From positions 62,001 through 126,000 of the forward strand of contig NZ_MASW01000002.1 of assembly GCF_003202285.1 (NCBI RefSeq): a stretch of 64,000 bases of DNA. The letters run 5' to 3'. The DNA comes from Prauserella muralis (GTDB taxonomy: Bacteria; Actinomycetota; Actinomycetes; Mycobacteriales; Pseudonocardiaceae). Both the position numbers and the translations under genes were made by a program. This document shows, in pieces, positions 1 through 7,924 of this stretch; the stretch's first letter is position 1, and each line of letters opens with the position of its first letter. The notes below the pieces were generated by a model. The model worked only from the letters and a program-made list of their open reading frames with translations. It did no database searches and was not told where the DNA came from.

Positions 1-138
1 TGGATCGGCCCGCGCCCGGCCGGGGCGACGAAGAACGGCGACGCCGTCGAACTGCCGGAGCCGGATCCGCGTCGTGACGGCTCCGGAGCCGCGCACCCCG
101 GACCGGACGTCATCGGGCACCTGATCGAACGCGGCTGA
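1..138 (+). CDS. C-terminal end of an unidentified protein (cut by window edge)
   Basis: An open frame enters from the left edge and ends at a TGA at 136-138. Only 45 residues are visible: a Pro/Gly/Asp-rich stretch and a last segment reading GPDVIGHLIERG. That is too little to assign a family. The frame is supported by the fact that the 21-bp tandem repeat array begins directly after the stop, and by the converging gene that ends at 208. Confidence 0.5.
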   Translation, partial: WIGPRPAGATKNGDAVELPEPDPRRDGSGAAHPGPDVIGHLIERG

Positions 139-201
139 CCCGCGAGTCCTGCGCTCAGGCCCGCGAGTTCTGCGCTCAGGCCCGCGAGTTCTGCGTTCGG
201 G
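139..201. repeat. Three tandem copies of a 21-bp repeat at a convergent gene junction
   Basis: Three contiguous 21-bp units start at 139, 160 and 181 and read approximately CCCGCGAGTTCTGCGCTCAGG. They fill the gap between the stop codons of two converging genes. The same unit, in inverted orientation, occurs five times at 4350-4454. The units lack spacers and a leader, so this is not a CRISPR array. It looks like a family of intergenic repeats, with no function visible from the sequence. Confidence 0.9.
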
Positions 202-207
202 CAGCCC

Positions 208-819
208 TCAGGCGGCGTGTTCCTCGGTGAACACCTCGTGGCAGCCGTTGCTGCAGAAGGCGTAGGTGGTGCCGCCGTGCTCGGCGACGGCGGCCGCGTG
301 CTGGTAGGGCACCCGCATGCCGCACACGGGGTCGTAGCCGGTGCCCGGCGGCAGGTCCGCGGGGACGGGCGCCCCGCGGACCGGCTCGGTGATGAGGCGG
401 ACGAGATCGTTCGCCGTCATCGCCTTGCCGAACAGGCCCACCCCGCCGTCCGGGACACCGGTCACGTGGATCATCGCGCGCGGCGCGTCGTAGATCCCGG
501 GGTCGCCGAGGACGTCGGCCAGCGTGGCGGTGAACGCTGTGACGACGTAGCCGCTCATCTCCTCACGCCAGCCCTCGGGCACGGCCACGCGGACGATGAC
601 CTGGGCGCAGCCCTGCTCGGCGCGGCGCCCGGCGACGTACCAGTCGTCGGCCTCCCGGAACACGACGTGGTACAGCGCGCGGGCGGCCTCCAGCACCTCG
701 GCGGGCGCGGCCGCGTCCTCGCCGGTGCCGGTCAGGTCGGCGACGAACCGGTGCCCGATGCGGTCCCGCTGCTCTCTGGTGAGCAGACCGCGGGGCGTGA
801 GCACTTCGGCGAACAGCAT
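208..819 (-). CDS. YHS-domain protein with a tautomerase-like N-terminal part
   Basis: The protein has 203 residues from an ATG preceded by GGGAGG; a longer open frame upstream lacks such a signal. The C-terminal 40 residues form a YHS domain (DPVCGM near residue 168, then YAFCSNGC), a small metal-associated module found in metal-handling proteins and oxygenase components. The central part, with VIVRVAVPEGW and a later MIHVTGVPDGG, resembles a fused pair of small tautomerase-like repeats, but this is weak. The gene is divergent from the two-component system to its right. A role in metal sensing or in detoxification with the tautomerase fold is possible; neither is proven. Confidence 0.6.
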   Translation of the reverse strand: MLFAEVLTPRGLLTREQRDRIGHRFVADLTGTGEDAAAPAEVLEAARALYHVVFREADDWYVAGRRAEQGCAQVIVRVAVPEGWREEMSGYVVTAFTATLADVLGDPGIYDAPRAMIHVTGVPDGGVGLFGKAMTANDLVRLITEPVRGAPVPADLPPGTGYDPVCGMRVPYQHAAAVAEHGGTTYAFCSNGCHEVFTEEHAA

Positions 820-997
820 GTGAGCCTCCCTCTCGTCGGTTGACCCCGTCCAGCGTGCTCGCCGCGCCGCCCGGCGTCGTCGCACGCGGGAAGGCGTTGC
901 CGCTGCTCCACTCGAGGCGGGTGCGGCGGGCACTACTTCGTGGGGAGTACGCCGGATGGGGAACGAAATCGGTGCGGTCCTGCTCTAGGGTGCGCTC

Positions 998-2134
998 ATG
1001 GCAACGGATCGCGGGCGTCGCGCGGCGCTGCTCGACGCCGCGCTCGCCGCAGGCGTGACCGGGCTGGCGCTCGCCGATGCCGTGCTCGGCTCCTCGGAAG
1101 CCGGTGTGCTGGGCTACGTGCTGCTGCTTGCCGGAACGCTCGCACTGGCCGCCCGCAGCCGCGCGCCGCGCGTGGTGCTCGCGGTGACGCTGCTGGCGGG
1201 ACTGGCCTACACCGCGCGGGTCGAGCCCGGTCCGATCGCGACGGTGCCGGTGCTGGTCGCCGTCTACACGGTGGTCAGCCTCGGACACCGCGCGCTCGGG
1301 CTCGGCGTGGCCGCGCCGCTGCTGGTGTTCGCCGTGGCGAGCAACCTCGCCGCCACCGAGGACGCGACGCCCGCTGGGCAGGCGATCCAGGAGGCGATCC
1401 TGCCGGTCGGCTGGTTCGTCGCGGGGTACGTCCTCGGAGAGGTGGCGCGGCACCGCAGGGCCTACGTCCGCCAGGCGGAGGAGCGGGCCGCGGAGGCCGA
1501 GCGCACGCGCGAGGAGGTCGCCCTGCGCAGGGCGAGCGAGGAGCGGCTGCGGATCGCCCGCGAACTGCACGACTCGCTCACCCACCAGATCTCGATCATC
1601 AAGGTGCAGGCGGGTGTCGCCGTGCACCTGGCCCGCAAACGCGGCGAGGACGTGTCGGAGGCACTGCTGGCCGTGCAGGAGGCCAGCCGCGAGGCCACCA
1701 GGGAGCTGCGGGCGACGCTGGAGGTGCTGCGCGACAGCGACGGGGAGGGGCCCGGCCACGGTCTCGCCCGGCTCGATGACCTGGTGGAGCGCGCGGGGGT
1801 GCCCGCGACCGTGACGGTCGACGGCCCCGAACGCACACTGCCCGCCGACGTCGACCGCGCGGCCTACCGGATCGTGCAGGAGGCACTCACCAACGTGGTC
1901 AGGCACGCGGGCGCCGCCACGGCATCGGTGCGCCTCGCCTACGGCGCCGACGCGCTGACGATCGTCGTCGAGGACGACGGCAGCGCCGCGCCGGGCAACG
2001 AGCCCGTGCCCGGGGTCGGGCTGATCGGCATGCGCGAGCGGGTCAGCGCGCTGGGCGGCAGGCTCCGCGCCGGCCCGCGCGCCGAGGGCGGGTTCCGGGT
2101 CGAGGCCAGCCTGCCCGTGGGGCGGCCCGCGTGA
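998..2134 (+). CDS. Sensor histidine kinase, NarL/DesK-type
   Basis: The protein has 378 residues. The first 150 contain about five hydrophobic segments that should form a membrane sensor domain. A short coiled-coil linker of Arg/Glu-rich heptads follows, and then a HisKA_3 dimerisation box with the phospho-accepting His near 191 in RELHDSLTHQ. The ATP-binding domain carries an N box near residue 290 (EALTNVVRHA) and a G box near 340 (GVGLIGMRERV). The gene overlaps the response regulator by 4 bases (GTGA), so the two are translationally coupled. The ligand is not evident. No extracytoplasmic loop is large, so the signal may be sensed within the membrane. Confidence 0.93.
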   Translation: MATDRGRRAALLDAALAAGVTGLALADAVLGSSEAGVLGYVLLLAGTLALAARSRAPRVVLAVTLLAGLAYTARVEPGPIATVPVLVAVYTVVSLGHRALGLGVAAPLLVFAVASNLAATEDATPAGQAIQEAILPVGWFVAGYVLGEVARHRRAYVRQAEERAAEAERTREEVALRRASEERLRIARELHDSLTHQISIIKVQAGVAVHLARKRGEDVSEALLAVQEASREATRELRATLEVLRDSDGEGPGHGLARLDDLVERAGVPATVTVDGPERTLPADVDRAAYRIVQEALTNVVRHAGAATASVRLAYGADALTIVVEDDGSAAPGNEPVPGVGLIGMRERVSALGGRLRAGPRAEGGFRVEASLPVGRPA

Positions 2135-2805
2135 TCCGGGTCCTGCTGGTCGACGACCAGGCCCTGATCCGGGGCGGATTCCGCGCGTTGCTCGACGCCG
2201 AGGACGACATCGAGGTGGTGGCCGAGGCCGCCGACGGCGCCGAGGGCGCGGCGCTGGCCGCCGAGCACGTGCCGGACGTCGCGCTCGTGGACATCCAGAT
2301 GCCGGTGGCCGACGGTATCGAGGCGACCAGGCGGATCGTGGCCGATCCGCGCCTGACCGGCGTGCATGTGGTGATCCTGACCAACTACGGCCTGGACGAG
2401 TACGTGTTCAACGCGCTGCGCGCGGGCGCCACCGGCTTCCTGGTCAAGGACATCGACCCCGCCGACCTGCTCCACGCCGTGCGCGTGGCCGCGCGTGGCG
2501 ACGCGCTGCTGGCTCCGTCGGTGACACGCAGGCTGATCGGCGAGTTCACCGCGCGCGCCCCCGACGGCGACGTCACCGGCGACCTGGCGTTGCTGACCCG
2601 GCGGGAACGCGAGGTGGTCGCGCTGGTCGCGCGCGGGCTGTCCAACGACGAGATCGCCGCGCACATGGTGATCAGCCCGCTGACCGCCAAGACCCACGTC
2701 AGCCGCGCGATGACCAAGCTGGGTGCCCGCGACCGCGCCCAGCTCGTGGTGTTCGCCTACGAGTCGGGACTGGTGTCACCGAAGCGCGGCTCGGCCGACG
2801 GATAG
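2131..2805 (+). CDS. LuxR/NarL-family response regulator
   Basis: The protein has 224 residues with an N-terminal receiver domain. The acidic pocket is at VDDQ (residues 8-9), the phospho-acceptor is Asp54 in LVDIQMP, and the conserved Lys is in FLVKD. The C-terminal LuxR helix-turn-helix begins near residue 158 (LTRREREVVALVARGLSNDEIA). The GTG start overlaps the kinase stop, which makes the kinase its cognate partner. The target genes are unknown. No clear operator is visible upstream of the kinase. Confidence 0.94.
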   Translation: MIRVLLVDDQALIRGGFRALLDAEDDIEVVAEAADGAEGAALAAEHVPDVALVDIQMPVADGIEATRRIVADPRLTGVHVVILTNYGLDEYVFNALRAGATGFLVKDIDPADLLHAVRVAARGDALLAPSVTRRLIGEFTARAPDGDVTGDLALLTRREREVVALVARGLSNDEIAAHMVISPLTAKTHVSRAMTKLGARDRAQLVVFAYESGLVSPKRGSADG

Positions 2806-2869
2806 ACCTGCCCGTCCGCGCCGACGATCAGGGGCCGGACGGTGTGCGACGGCAGTAGGCTGGCGCTCG

Positions 2870-3802
2870 ATGAAACGTCCGGCGTCTCCCCTTCCGCAGC
2901 GGCACGGCCTCGACGCCGCGCGGATCAAGCTGCCCGCCGAGGGCGAGTGGCCGACGGTGCGGGACCACCTTGTCGAGCGGCTGCCCCGGCTGGATCCGGC
3001 GCGGATCGACGCGATGCTGCGCGAGGAGCGCATCGTCGGCCTCGACGGGCCGATCACCCCCGAGACGCCGTTCACCCCGAACGCCTTCCTCTGGTTCCAC
3101 CGAGACCTGCCGGAGGAGGTGCCGGTGCCGTTCGACATCGGCATCGTGCACCGCGACGAGAACCTGCTGGTGGTGGACAAGCCGCATTTCCTGGCGACGA
3201 TCCCGCGCGGAAGGCACGTCGTGGAGACGGCGCTGGTGCGGTTGCGCCGGGATCTGGGGCTGCCCGAGCTGAGCCCGGTGCACCGGCTCGACCGCGTGAC
3301 GGCCGGGCTGCTGATGTTCGTGACGCGGCGCGAGCTGCGTGGCGCGTACCAGAACCTGTTCCGCGATCGCCGCGTGCGCAAGGTGTACGAGGCGATCGCG
3401 CCCTACGATCCGGCGCTGGAGCTGCCCCGCACGGTGCGCAGCCGGATCGTGAAGGAACGCGGCATCGTCACCGCGCGGGAGGTGCCGGGCGAGCCCAACG
3501 CCGAGACCGCGGTGGAGCTGATCGAGCACAGGGAAGGCCTCGGGCGGTACCGGCTGCTGCCCGCGACCGGGCGAACCCACCAGCTCCGCGTGCACCTGGC
3601 GTCGCTCGGCATCCCGATTCTCGGCGACACCTTCTATCCCGTGCTCACCGAGACCGCGCTCGACGACTTCCGCCGCCCGCTGCAGCTGCTCGCCGCGACA
3701 CTGGAGTTCACCGATCCGCTCACCGGCGAGCCCCGCCGGTTCGACAGCCGCGCGAGCCTGCAGGCGTGGACGGACTACCGCGCCTGGACGGCTGGGCCCT
3801 GA
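2870..3802 (+). CDS. RluA-family pseudouridine synthase
   Basis: The protein has 310 residues. It isomerises specific uridines in 23S rRNA or tRNA to pseudouridine. The catalytic Asp141 sits in HRLDRVTAG, the RluA-family motif II, and a later RTHQLRVHLASLGIPILGD segment matches motif III. The N-terminal 80 residues look like a variant S4-like RNA-binding region (VRDHLVERLPRLDPARID). An in-frame extension to 2723 lacks initiation signals. The gene stands alone and converges with vapC 8 bases downstream. RNA specificity cannot be read from the sequence. Confidence 0.9.
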   Translation: MKRPASPLPQRHGLDAARIKLPAEGEWPTVRDHLVERLPRLDPARIDAMLREERIVGLDGPITPETPFTPNAFLWFHRDLPEEVPVPFDIGIVHRDENLLVVDKPHFLATIPRGRHVVETALVRLRRDLGLPELSPVHRLDRVTAGLLMFVTRRELRGAYQNLFRDRRVRKVYEAIAPYDPALELPRTVRSRIVKERGIVTAREVPGEPNAETAVELIEHREGLGRYRLLPATGRTHQLRVHLASLGIPILGDTFYPVLTETALDDFRRPLQLLAATLEFTDPLTGEPRRFDSRASLQAWTDYRAWTAGP

Positions 3803-3809
3803 CGCGCGA

Positions 3810-4202
3810 TCAGCTCGGCGCGGCCACCGCGAGCCCGATCGCCGTCGCCGTCTCCGCAAGCCGGTTGTCGTAGGTGAGCAGTACGCTCACATCGGTTTCC
3901 AGGAGCAAGGCCGTGGCCCGATGGATGGCATCGAGCGAACGCAGCGTCGGCTCGGGAATGCGGCTGGCGGATTCGACGACCGCGGCACTGATGTCCACCA
4001 GACCGACGCGCTGGAGAGCGACGTCCACCCGGGGCAGTGCCTGCCCACCGGCGCGCAGGGCCGCGCGGCGCGCCTCGATCGCGAGCAGCGTGCTGGATAC
4101 GTGGCCCTCTCCCGGTCGAGCGGCCAGGTACTCCCTGAGCGCCGCGGATTCCGGCTCCTTCCACACCAGTTTGGCGAAGGCCGAGGTGTGGAGGTAGATC
4201 AC
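3810..4202 (-). CDS. PIN-domain VapC-like toxin with an altered catalytic residue
   Basis: The protein has 130 residues and is a VapC/PIN-domain endoribonuclease homologue. The family opens with the motif xYLDTSA, whose Asp binds the catalytic metal. Here the start reads MIYLHTSAF, with CAC (His) in place of the expected GAC (Asp). The other acidic positions survive: Glu in LAIEARRA, Asp in SLDAIHRA and Asp in LLTYDNR. The GTG start overlaps the TGA of the antitoxin remnant by 3 bases, the usual vapBC coupling. Because the antitoxin is broken (next entry), loss of toxin activity would be expected. I therefore infer an inactivated module. Confidence 0.8.
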   Translation of the reverse strand: MIYLHTSAFAKLVWKEPESAALREYLAARPGEGHVSSTLLAIEARRAALRAGGQALPRVDVALQRVGLVDISAAVVESASRIPEPTLRSLDAIHRATALLLETDVSVLLTYDNRLAETATAIGLAVAAPS

Positions 4203-4349
4203 CAGCGTTCCTCGTCCCGCATCTCGGCGATGACGTCACCCAGCGGGCGTGCCCCCTCGGGAGCCTCCGGCGGGGCCCCAGCTCCAGCAGACTGCCGTCA
4301 GCGGGCCGGTACTGACCGACTGCGGCGAGCCGCTCGCTCGGGGTCGGCG
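4199..4349 (-). pseudogene. Frameshifted VapB-like antitoxin remnant
   Basis: Directly upstream of vapC, the leftward frame ending at 4199 encodes a typical VapB tail (GARPLGDVIAEMRDEERW). This frame is closed by a TGA at 4298-4300. The matching N-terminal part (ERLAAVGQYRPADGSLLELG) is in the neighbouring frame. The two join if one base is restored in the GGGGCCCC run near 4285. The N-terminal part has no ATG or GTG before it runs into the 21-bp repeat array at 4350. Both the start and the reading frame therefore appear lost. A sequencing error could explain the shift but not the missing start. Confidence 0.65.
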
Positions 4350-4454
4350 CTGAGCGCAGAACTCGCGGGCCCGAGCGCAGGACTCGCGGGCTAGAGTGCA
4401 GAACTCGCGGGCCTGAGTGCAGGACTCGCGGGCTTGAGCGCAAGACTCGCGGCG
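4350..4454. repeat. Five tandem copies of the 21-bp repeat
   Basis: Five contiguous 21-bp units start at 4350, 4371, 4392, 4413 and 4434, each near CTGAGCGCAGAACTCGCGGGC. They differ at a few positions, mainly A/G in the middle and the first two bases. The array is inverted relative to the copies at 139-201. It fills the space between the SorC regulator stop and the vapB remnant. Its right end abuts the regulator stop codon exactly, as the other array abuts a stop codon at 138. Confidence 0.92.
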
Positions 4455-5429
4455 TTAGCCGCGGCTTTGGGCCAGGCGGAGGGTCAGCTCCGCGGTTTCG
4501 GCGTCGGTGATGAGGGTGGTGACCATGCCGGAGCGCAGGACGGCGTCGATGGCCTCGGCCTTCGGTGCGCTGTAGCCGAGCGCGACCACCTCGGGCACCT
4601 GGCGCAGCTCCTCGTGGCTGATGGCCAGCACATGGTGGGCCAGGCCGGTGGACAGGGCGTTGCCGTCGGCGTCGAACAGCCGCGCCGCCACCTCCGCCTT
4701 GGCGCCGCGCTTGCTGATCGCGTCGCGCTCGGCGGGGGTGAGGGAGTCGTACACAGTGGACTCGCCGGGCTCCCAGGCGCCGATGCTCACGACCGCCTTG
4801 GTGAGGTGGCGGAACTGGCCGAACGTCTCGGCGATGCCCGGCTGCCTGCGCAACGTCTCGGTGGTGCGCCGGTCGGGGAGCACGAGCGGCGCGAAGATCG
4901 GGTACGCCTCCCCGCCCGACACCGTCGCCAGCCTGCTGACCGTCTCCACCGAGCGGTCCCGCATGTCCATTCCGGCCTGCACGCCGCACAACTGCACGAT
5001 CGGGCAGCGCGGCAACGCCGTGATCTCCTCGGTCATCACGTTCACCGACCGTGCCCAGGACAGGCCGATCACGTCGTCCTTGGTGGCGATCTCCTCCAGC
5101 AAGCGCGCGGCGAGGGTGCCGATGCGCCTGCGCATCTCCGGCCGGGTCTCCCGCCGGTCCGCTCGTTCGAGCACCAGGGCCTGCTGCAGTCCGTAGGCGG
5201 AACGAAGGTCGGCCGACAGGCCGGGCTCGACGGCGGCCGGGAGGTCGAACTCCACTCTCACCAGCCCGGACTCCCGTGCCAGGTCGAGTATCCGGGCGAC
5301 CTTGAACCGGCTCATCCCGAACTCGTGGGCAATCTCCAGCTTGGACCGGCCCCGCACGTAGAACCGGTGGGCGATCGAGGCGGCCTGAACCGAGTCAGTG
5401 AAGCCCAGCGGGCGGCGTTTGGCGCTCAT
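4455..5429 (-). CDS. SorC/DeoR-type sugar-binding transcriptional regulator
   Basis: The protein has 324 residues. An N-terminal helix-turn-helix (residues 12-60, RSKLEIAHEFGMSRFKVARIL) precedes a large sugar-phosphate-binding domain with family landmarks such as GLSWARSV and AWEPGESTVYDSLT. The chosen ATG lies inside a perfect palindrome, GCTCATATGAGC. A TATAGT -10 element ends 6 bases upstream of it, which suggests a leaderless transcript. The gene is divergent from the dehydrogenase/ABC operon, which carries the same palindrome. Autoregulation plus control of polyol or sugar uptake is the natural reading. The inducer is unknown. Confidence 0.9.
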   Translation of the reverse strand: MSAKRRPLGFTDSVQAASIAHRFYVRGRSKLEIAHEFGMSRFKVARILDLARESGLVRVEFDLPAAVEPGLSADLRSAYGLQQALVLERADRRETRPEMRRRIGTLAARLLEEIATKDDVIGLSWARSVNVMTEEITALPRCPIVQLCGVQAGMDMRDRSVETVSRLATVSGGEAYPIFAPLVLPDRRTTETLRRQPGIAETFGQFRHLTKAVVSIGAWEPGESTVYDSLTPAERDAISKRGAKAEVAARLFDADGNALSTGLAHHVLAISHEELRQVPEVVALGYSAPKAEAIDAVLRSGMVTTLITDAETAELTLRLAQSRG

Positions 5430-5441
5430 ATGAGCACTATA
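5424..5441. promoter_or_regulatory. Operator copy 1 and -10 box of the SorC-type regulator
   Basis: A perfect 12-bp palindrome, GCTCATATGAGC, spans 5424-5435 and contains the ATG of the regulator. On the minus strand a TATAGT hexamer lies at 5441-5436, immediately upstream. A protein bound here would cover the transcription and translation start. The second copy is 106 bp away, in front of the dehydrogenase gene. Confidence 0.7.
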
Positions 5442-5529
5442 GCCCGAAATTTGAAGGAAAGGTTGACGTAACACCAGGAAGACCCTTTCAATGCCAGGCA
5501 CATGCGATCGAGTGAATGATTCGCAAAGT

Positions 5530-5541
5530 GCTCATATGAGC
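5530..5541. promoter_or_regulatory. Operator copy 2 upstream of the dehydrogenase operon
   Basis: This is the same perfect palindrome, GCTCATATGAGC. With its flanks it shares CGCTCATATGAGCACT (16 bp) with copy 1, in inverted orientation. It ends 18 bases before the ATG at 5560, and a TTGACG hexamer lies upstream at 5463-5468. The pair is a strong candidate for the binding sites of the divergent SorC-type regulator. Confidence 0.7.
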
Positions 5542-5559
5542 GGTGAAAGGTGGGATGGC

Positions 5560-6567
5560 ATGCGTGCCGCGATCGTCGACCAACCCGGCTCCGTGAGGGT
5601 CGGTGACGTGCCGGATCCCAAACCGGGGGAGCGGCAGGTCGTCGTCAAGGTGGGGGCCTGCGGCATCTGCGGCACGGACCTGCACATCGCCGACGGGCAC
5701 TTCCCGCCGACGCCGTACCCGATCGTGCCCGGCCACGAGTTCGCGGGCGAGATCGTGGAGCTCGGCGCGGGTGTGCCGGGCGAATGGCGGGTGGGCGACC
5801 GGGTCGCCGTCGACCCGTCGCTGTTCTGCGGCTACTGCACGCCGTGCCGCAGCGGCCACGGCAACCTGTGCGCCAACTGGGGGGCCACCGGGGACACGGT
5901 GGACGGCGCTTTCGCCGAGTACGTCGCCGTGCCCGCCGCCACCTGCTACCGCATGCCCGACGAGCTGACCTACCAGCAGGGCGCGCTCGTGGAGCCGGTG
6001 TCGTGTGCCGTGCACGGCGTGCGCCGCGTCGGAGTCGAGGCGGGCGAGCACTTCCTGGTGATGGGCGCGGGCACGATGGGGCTCATCATGCAGCAGCTGC
6101 TGCAGCGCTCCGGCGCGTCGGTCACCGTCGTCGACCGCAACACCGCGCGGCTGGCCAGGGCCACGGAACTGGGCGCCGCGGCCGTCGCGGGCGACGTCGC
6201 CGAACTCGACGGCCGTCGCTTCGACGCCGCGGCCGACTGCACGGGTGCGGTGCCCGCCATCGAGGCGGCGTTCGACGCGCTGCGCAGGGGCGGGCGCCTG
6301 CTCGTCTTCGGTGTCGCGCCCGAACAGGACCGGGTCGCGCTGTCGCCGTTTCGCATCTACAACGACGAGATCACCGTCGTCGGGTCGATGGCCGTGCTCA
6401 ACAGCTTCGGCGCCGCGCTGGAGCTCGTCGCCTCCGGTGCCATCGACACCGGGGCGTTGCTCACCGACACGCTTCCCCTCGAGCGGTATCCCGACGCGCT
6501 GGCCCTGATGCGCAGTGGCGCCGGTCTGAAGGTGCAGGTGGTTCCGGGAGGCGGCAACGATGCCTGA
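5560..6567 (+). CDS. Zinc-dependent medium-chain alcohol/polyol dehydrogenase
   Basis: The protein has 335 residues. Catalytic zinc ligands are Cys37 (GICGTDLH) and His59-Glu60 (PGHEFAGE). The structural zinc loop is near residues 90-105 (FCGYCTPCRSGHGNLC), and the Rossmann motif is GAGTMGLI near 175. It should oxidise an alcohol or sugar alcohol with NAD(P)+. The start at 5560 follows AAAGGTGGG; an upstream ATG at 5536 lies inside the operator and is less likely. Its end overlaps the next gene by 8 bases. Its place as first gene of a sugar-type ABC uptake operon suggests that it oxidises the imported polyol, as in sorbitol/mannitol systems. Confidence 0.88.
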   Translation: MRAAIVDQPGSVRVGDVPDPKPGERQVVVKVGACGICGTDLHIADGHFPPTPYPIVPGHEFAGEIVELGAGVPGEWRVGDRVAVDPSLFCGYCTPCRSGHGNLCANWGATGDTVDGAFAEYVAVPAATCYRMPDELTYQQGALVEPVSCAVHGVRRVGVEAGEHFLVMGAGTMGLIMQQLLQRSGASVTVVDRNTARLARATELGAAAVAGDVAELDGRRFDAAADCTGAVPAIEAAFDALRRGGRLLVFGVAPEQDRVALSPFRIYNDEITVVGSMAVLNSFGAALELVASGAIDTGALLTDTLPLERYPDALALMRSGAGLKVQVVPGGGNDA

Positions 6568-7924
6568 CGCCCCTGGCGGTCGGCGACGGCGCCGGCTGCC
6601 GCTGCTCCTGCTCGCCGTCCTGCTCCTGGCCTCCGGATGCGCCGGAGCCGGGGCGCTGGGCGCGGGCGGCAAGACGCTCGTGATCGCGATCGTCGCCAAC
6701 CCGCAGATGAACGACGCGATCGCCCTGTCCGACCGGTTCGAACGCGCGCACCCCGGCGTGAACCTGCGGTTCGTGTCGCTTCCGGAGAACCAGGCGCGCG
6801 CGAAGATCACCGCCTCGACCGCCACCCAGGGCGGCGAGTTCGACGTGGTGATGATCAGCAACTACGAGACGCCGCAGTGGGCCGAGAACGGCTGGCTGGA
6901 GAACCTCCAGCCCTACATCGACTCCAGCCCCGGCTACGACGCGGGCGACTTCATCCCCAGCATCCGGGACTCCCTGTCCTACCAGGGCGACATGTATTCC
7001 GTGCCCTTCTACGGCGAGTCGTCCTTCCTGGCCTACCGCAAGGATCTGTTCGCCAAGGCGGGCCTGACGATGCCGGCGAACCCGACGTGGCGGCAGATCG
7101 CGGAATTCGCGGCGAAGCTGGACGACAAGCGGGCCGGCATCGCCGGAATCTGCCTGCGCGGCAAGCCCGGCTGGGGCGAGAGCCTCGCACCGTTCACCAC
7201 TGTCGTGAACACCTTCGGTGGCCGCTGGTTCGACCGGAACTGGAACGCGCAGCTCACCTCGCCGGAGTTCCGCGCCGCCGCGGAGTTCTACGTCAACCTG
7301 CTGCGCGAGCACGGCGAGCCGGGCGCCGCCAGCGCGGGCTTCTCCGAGTGCGGCACGCGCTACGCCCAGGGGCAGGCCGCCATGTGGTACGACGCCACCG
7401 TCATGGCCGGGACCAATGAGGACCCTTCGAGCAGCAGGATCGTCGGCAAGTCCGGCTACGTGGCCGCGCCCGTGAACAAGACCGACTCCAGCGGCTGGCT
7501 CTACACCTGGTCGCTGGCGATGCCGAAGGCCACCGAGCACAAGCAGGCCGCCTGGGAGTTCATGCGCTGGATGACCGGCAAGGACTTCGTGCGGACGGTC
7601 GGTGAGGAGTTCGGCTGGAACCGGGTGCCGCCGGGCTGCCGCCGCTCCACCTACGAGATCCCGGAGTACCTCGAGGCCGCGAAGGCCTACGCGCGACCCA
7701 CCCTCAACGGCATCGAGAACGCCGACCAGGACAGCACCATGACCGAACCGGTGCCCTACCCCGGCATCCAGTTCGTCGGCATCCCCGAGTTCCAGGACCT
7801 GGGCACCCGGGTGAGCCAGCAGCTCTCCGCGGCGATCGCCGGCCAGAAGACGGTCGACGAGGCCTTGCGCCAGTCGCAGGAGTACGCCGAGACAGTCGGC
7901 CAGGCCTACCGGGAGACCCGATGA
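6560..7924 (+). CDS. ABC transporter substrate-binding lipoprotein (carbohydrate family)
   Basis: The protein has 454 residues. The N-terminus is a lipoprotein signal: an Arg-rich stretch, a Leu-rich core and a lipobox LLASGC, with the lipidated Cys near residue 27. The body resembles family-1 extracellular solute-binding proteins for sugars and polyols (FDVVMISNYETPQWAENGWL, then YSVPFYGESSFLAYRKDLF). It would capture the substrate outside the membrane and deliver it to the two permeases that follow with 4-base overlaps. The substrate is inferred from the adjoining polyol-type dehydrogenase. Confidence 0.9.
   Translation: MPDAPGGRRRRRLPLLLLAVLLLASGCAGAGALGAGGKTLVIAIVANPQMNDAIALSDRFERAHPGVNLRFVSLPENQARAKITASTATQGGEFDVVMISNYETPQWAENGWLENLQPYIDSSPGYDAGDFIPSIRDSLSYQGDMYSVPFYGESSFLAYRKDLFAKAGLTMPANPTWRQIAEFAAKLDDKRAGIAGICLRGKPGWGESLAPFTTVVNTFGGRWFDRNWNAQLTSPEFRAAAEFYVNLLREHGEPGAASAGFSECGTRYAQGQAAMWYDATVMAGTNEDPSSSRIVGKSGYVAAPVNKTDSSGWLYTWSLAMPKATEHKQAAWEFMRWMTGKDFVRTVGEEFGWNRVPPGCRRSTYEIPEYLEAAKAYARPTLNGIENADQDSTMTEPVPYPGIQFVGIPEFQDLGTRVSQQLSAAIAGQKTVDEALRQSQEYAETVGQAYRETR

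Noticed and set aside
217-843. Rightward open frame overlapping the YHS gene
   Set aside because: It lies wholly over a gene with a clear ribosome-binding site and a known domain on the other strand, and its translation has no recognisable features.
4350-4454. Possible CRISPR array
   Set aside because: The units are directly abutting 21-bp tandem repeats with no unique spacers, and there are no cas genes nearby.
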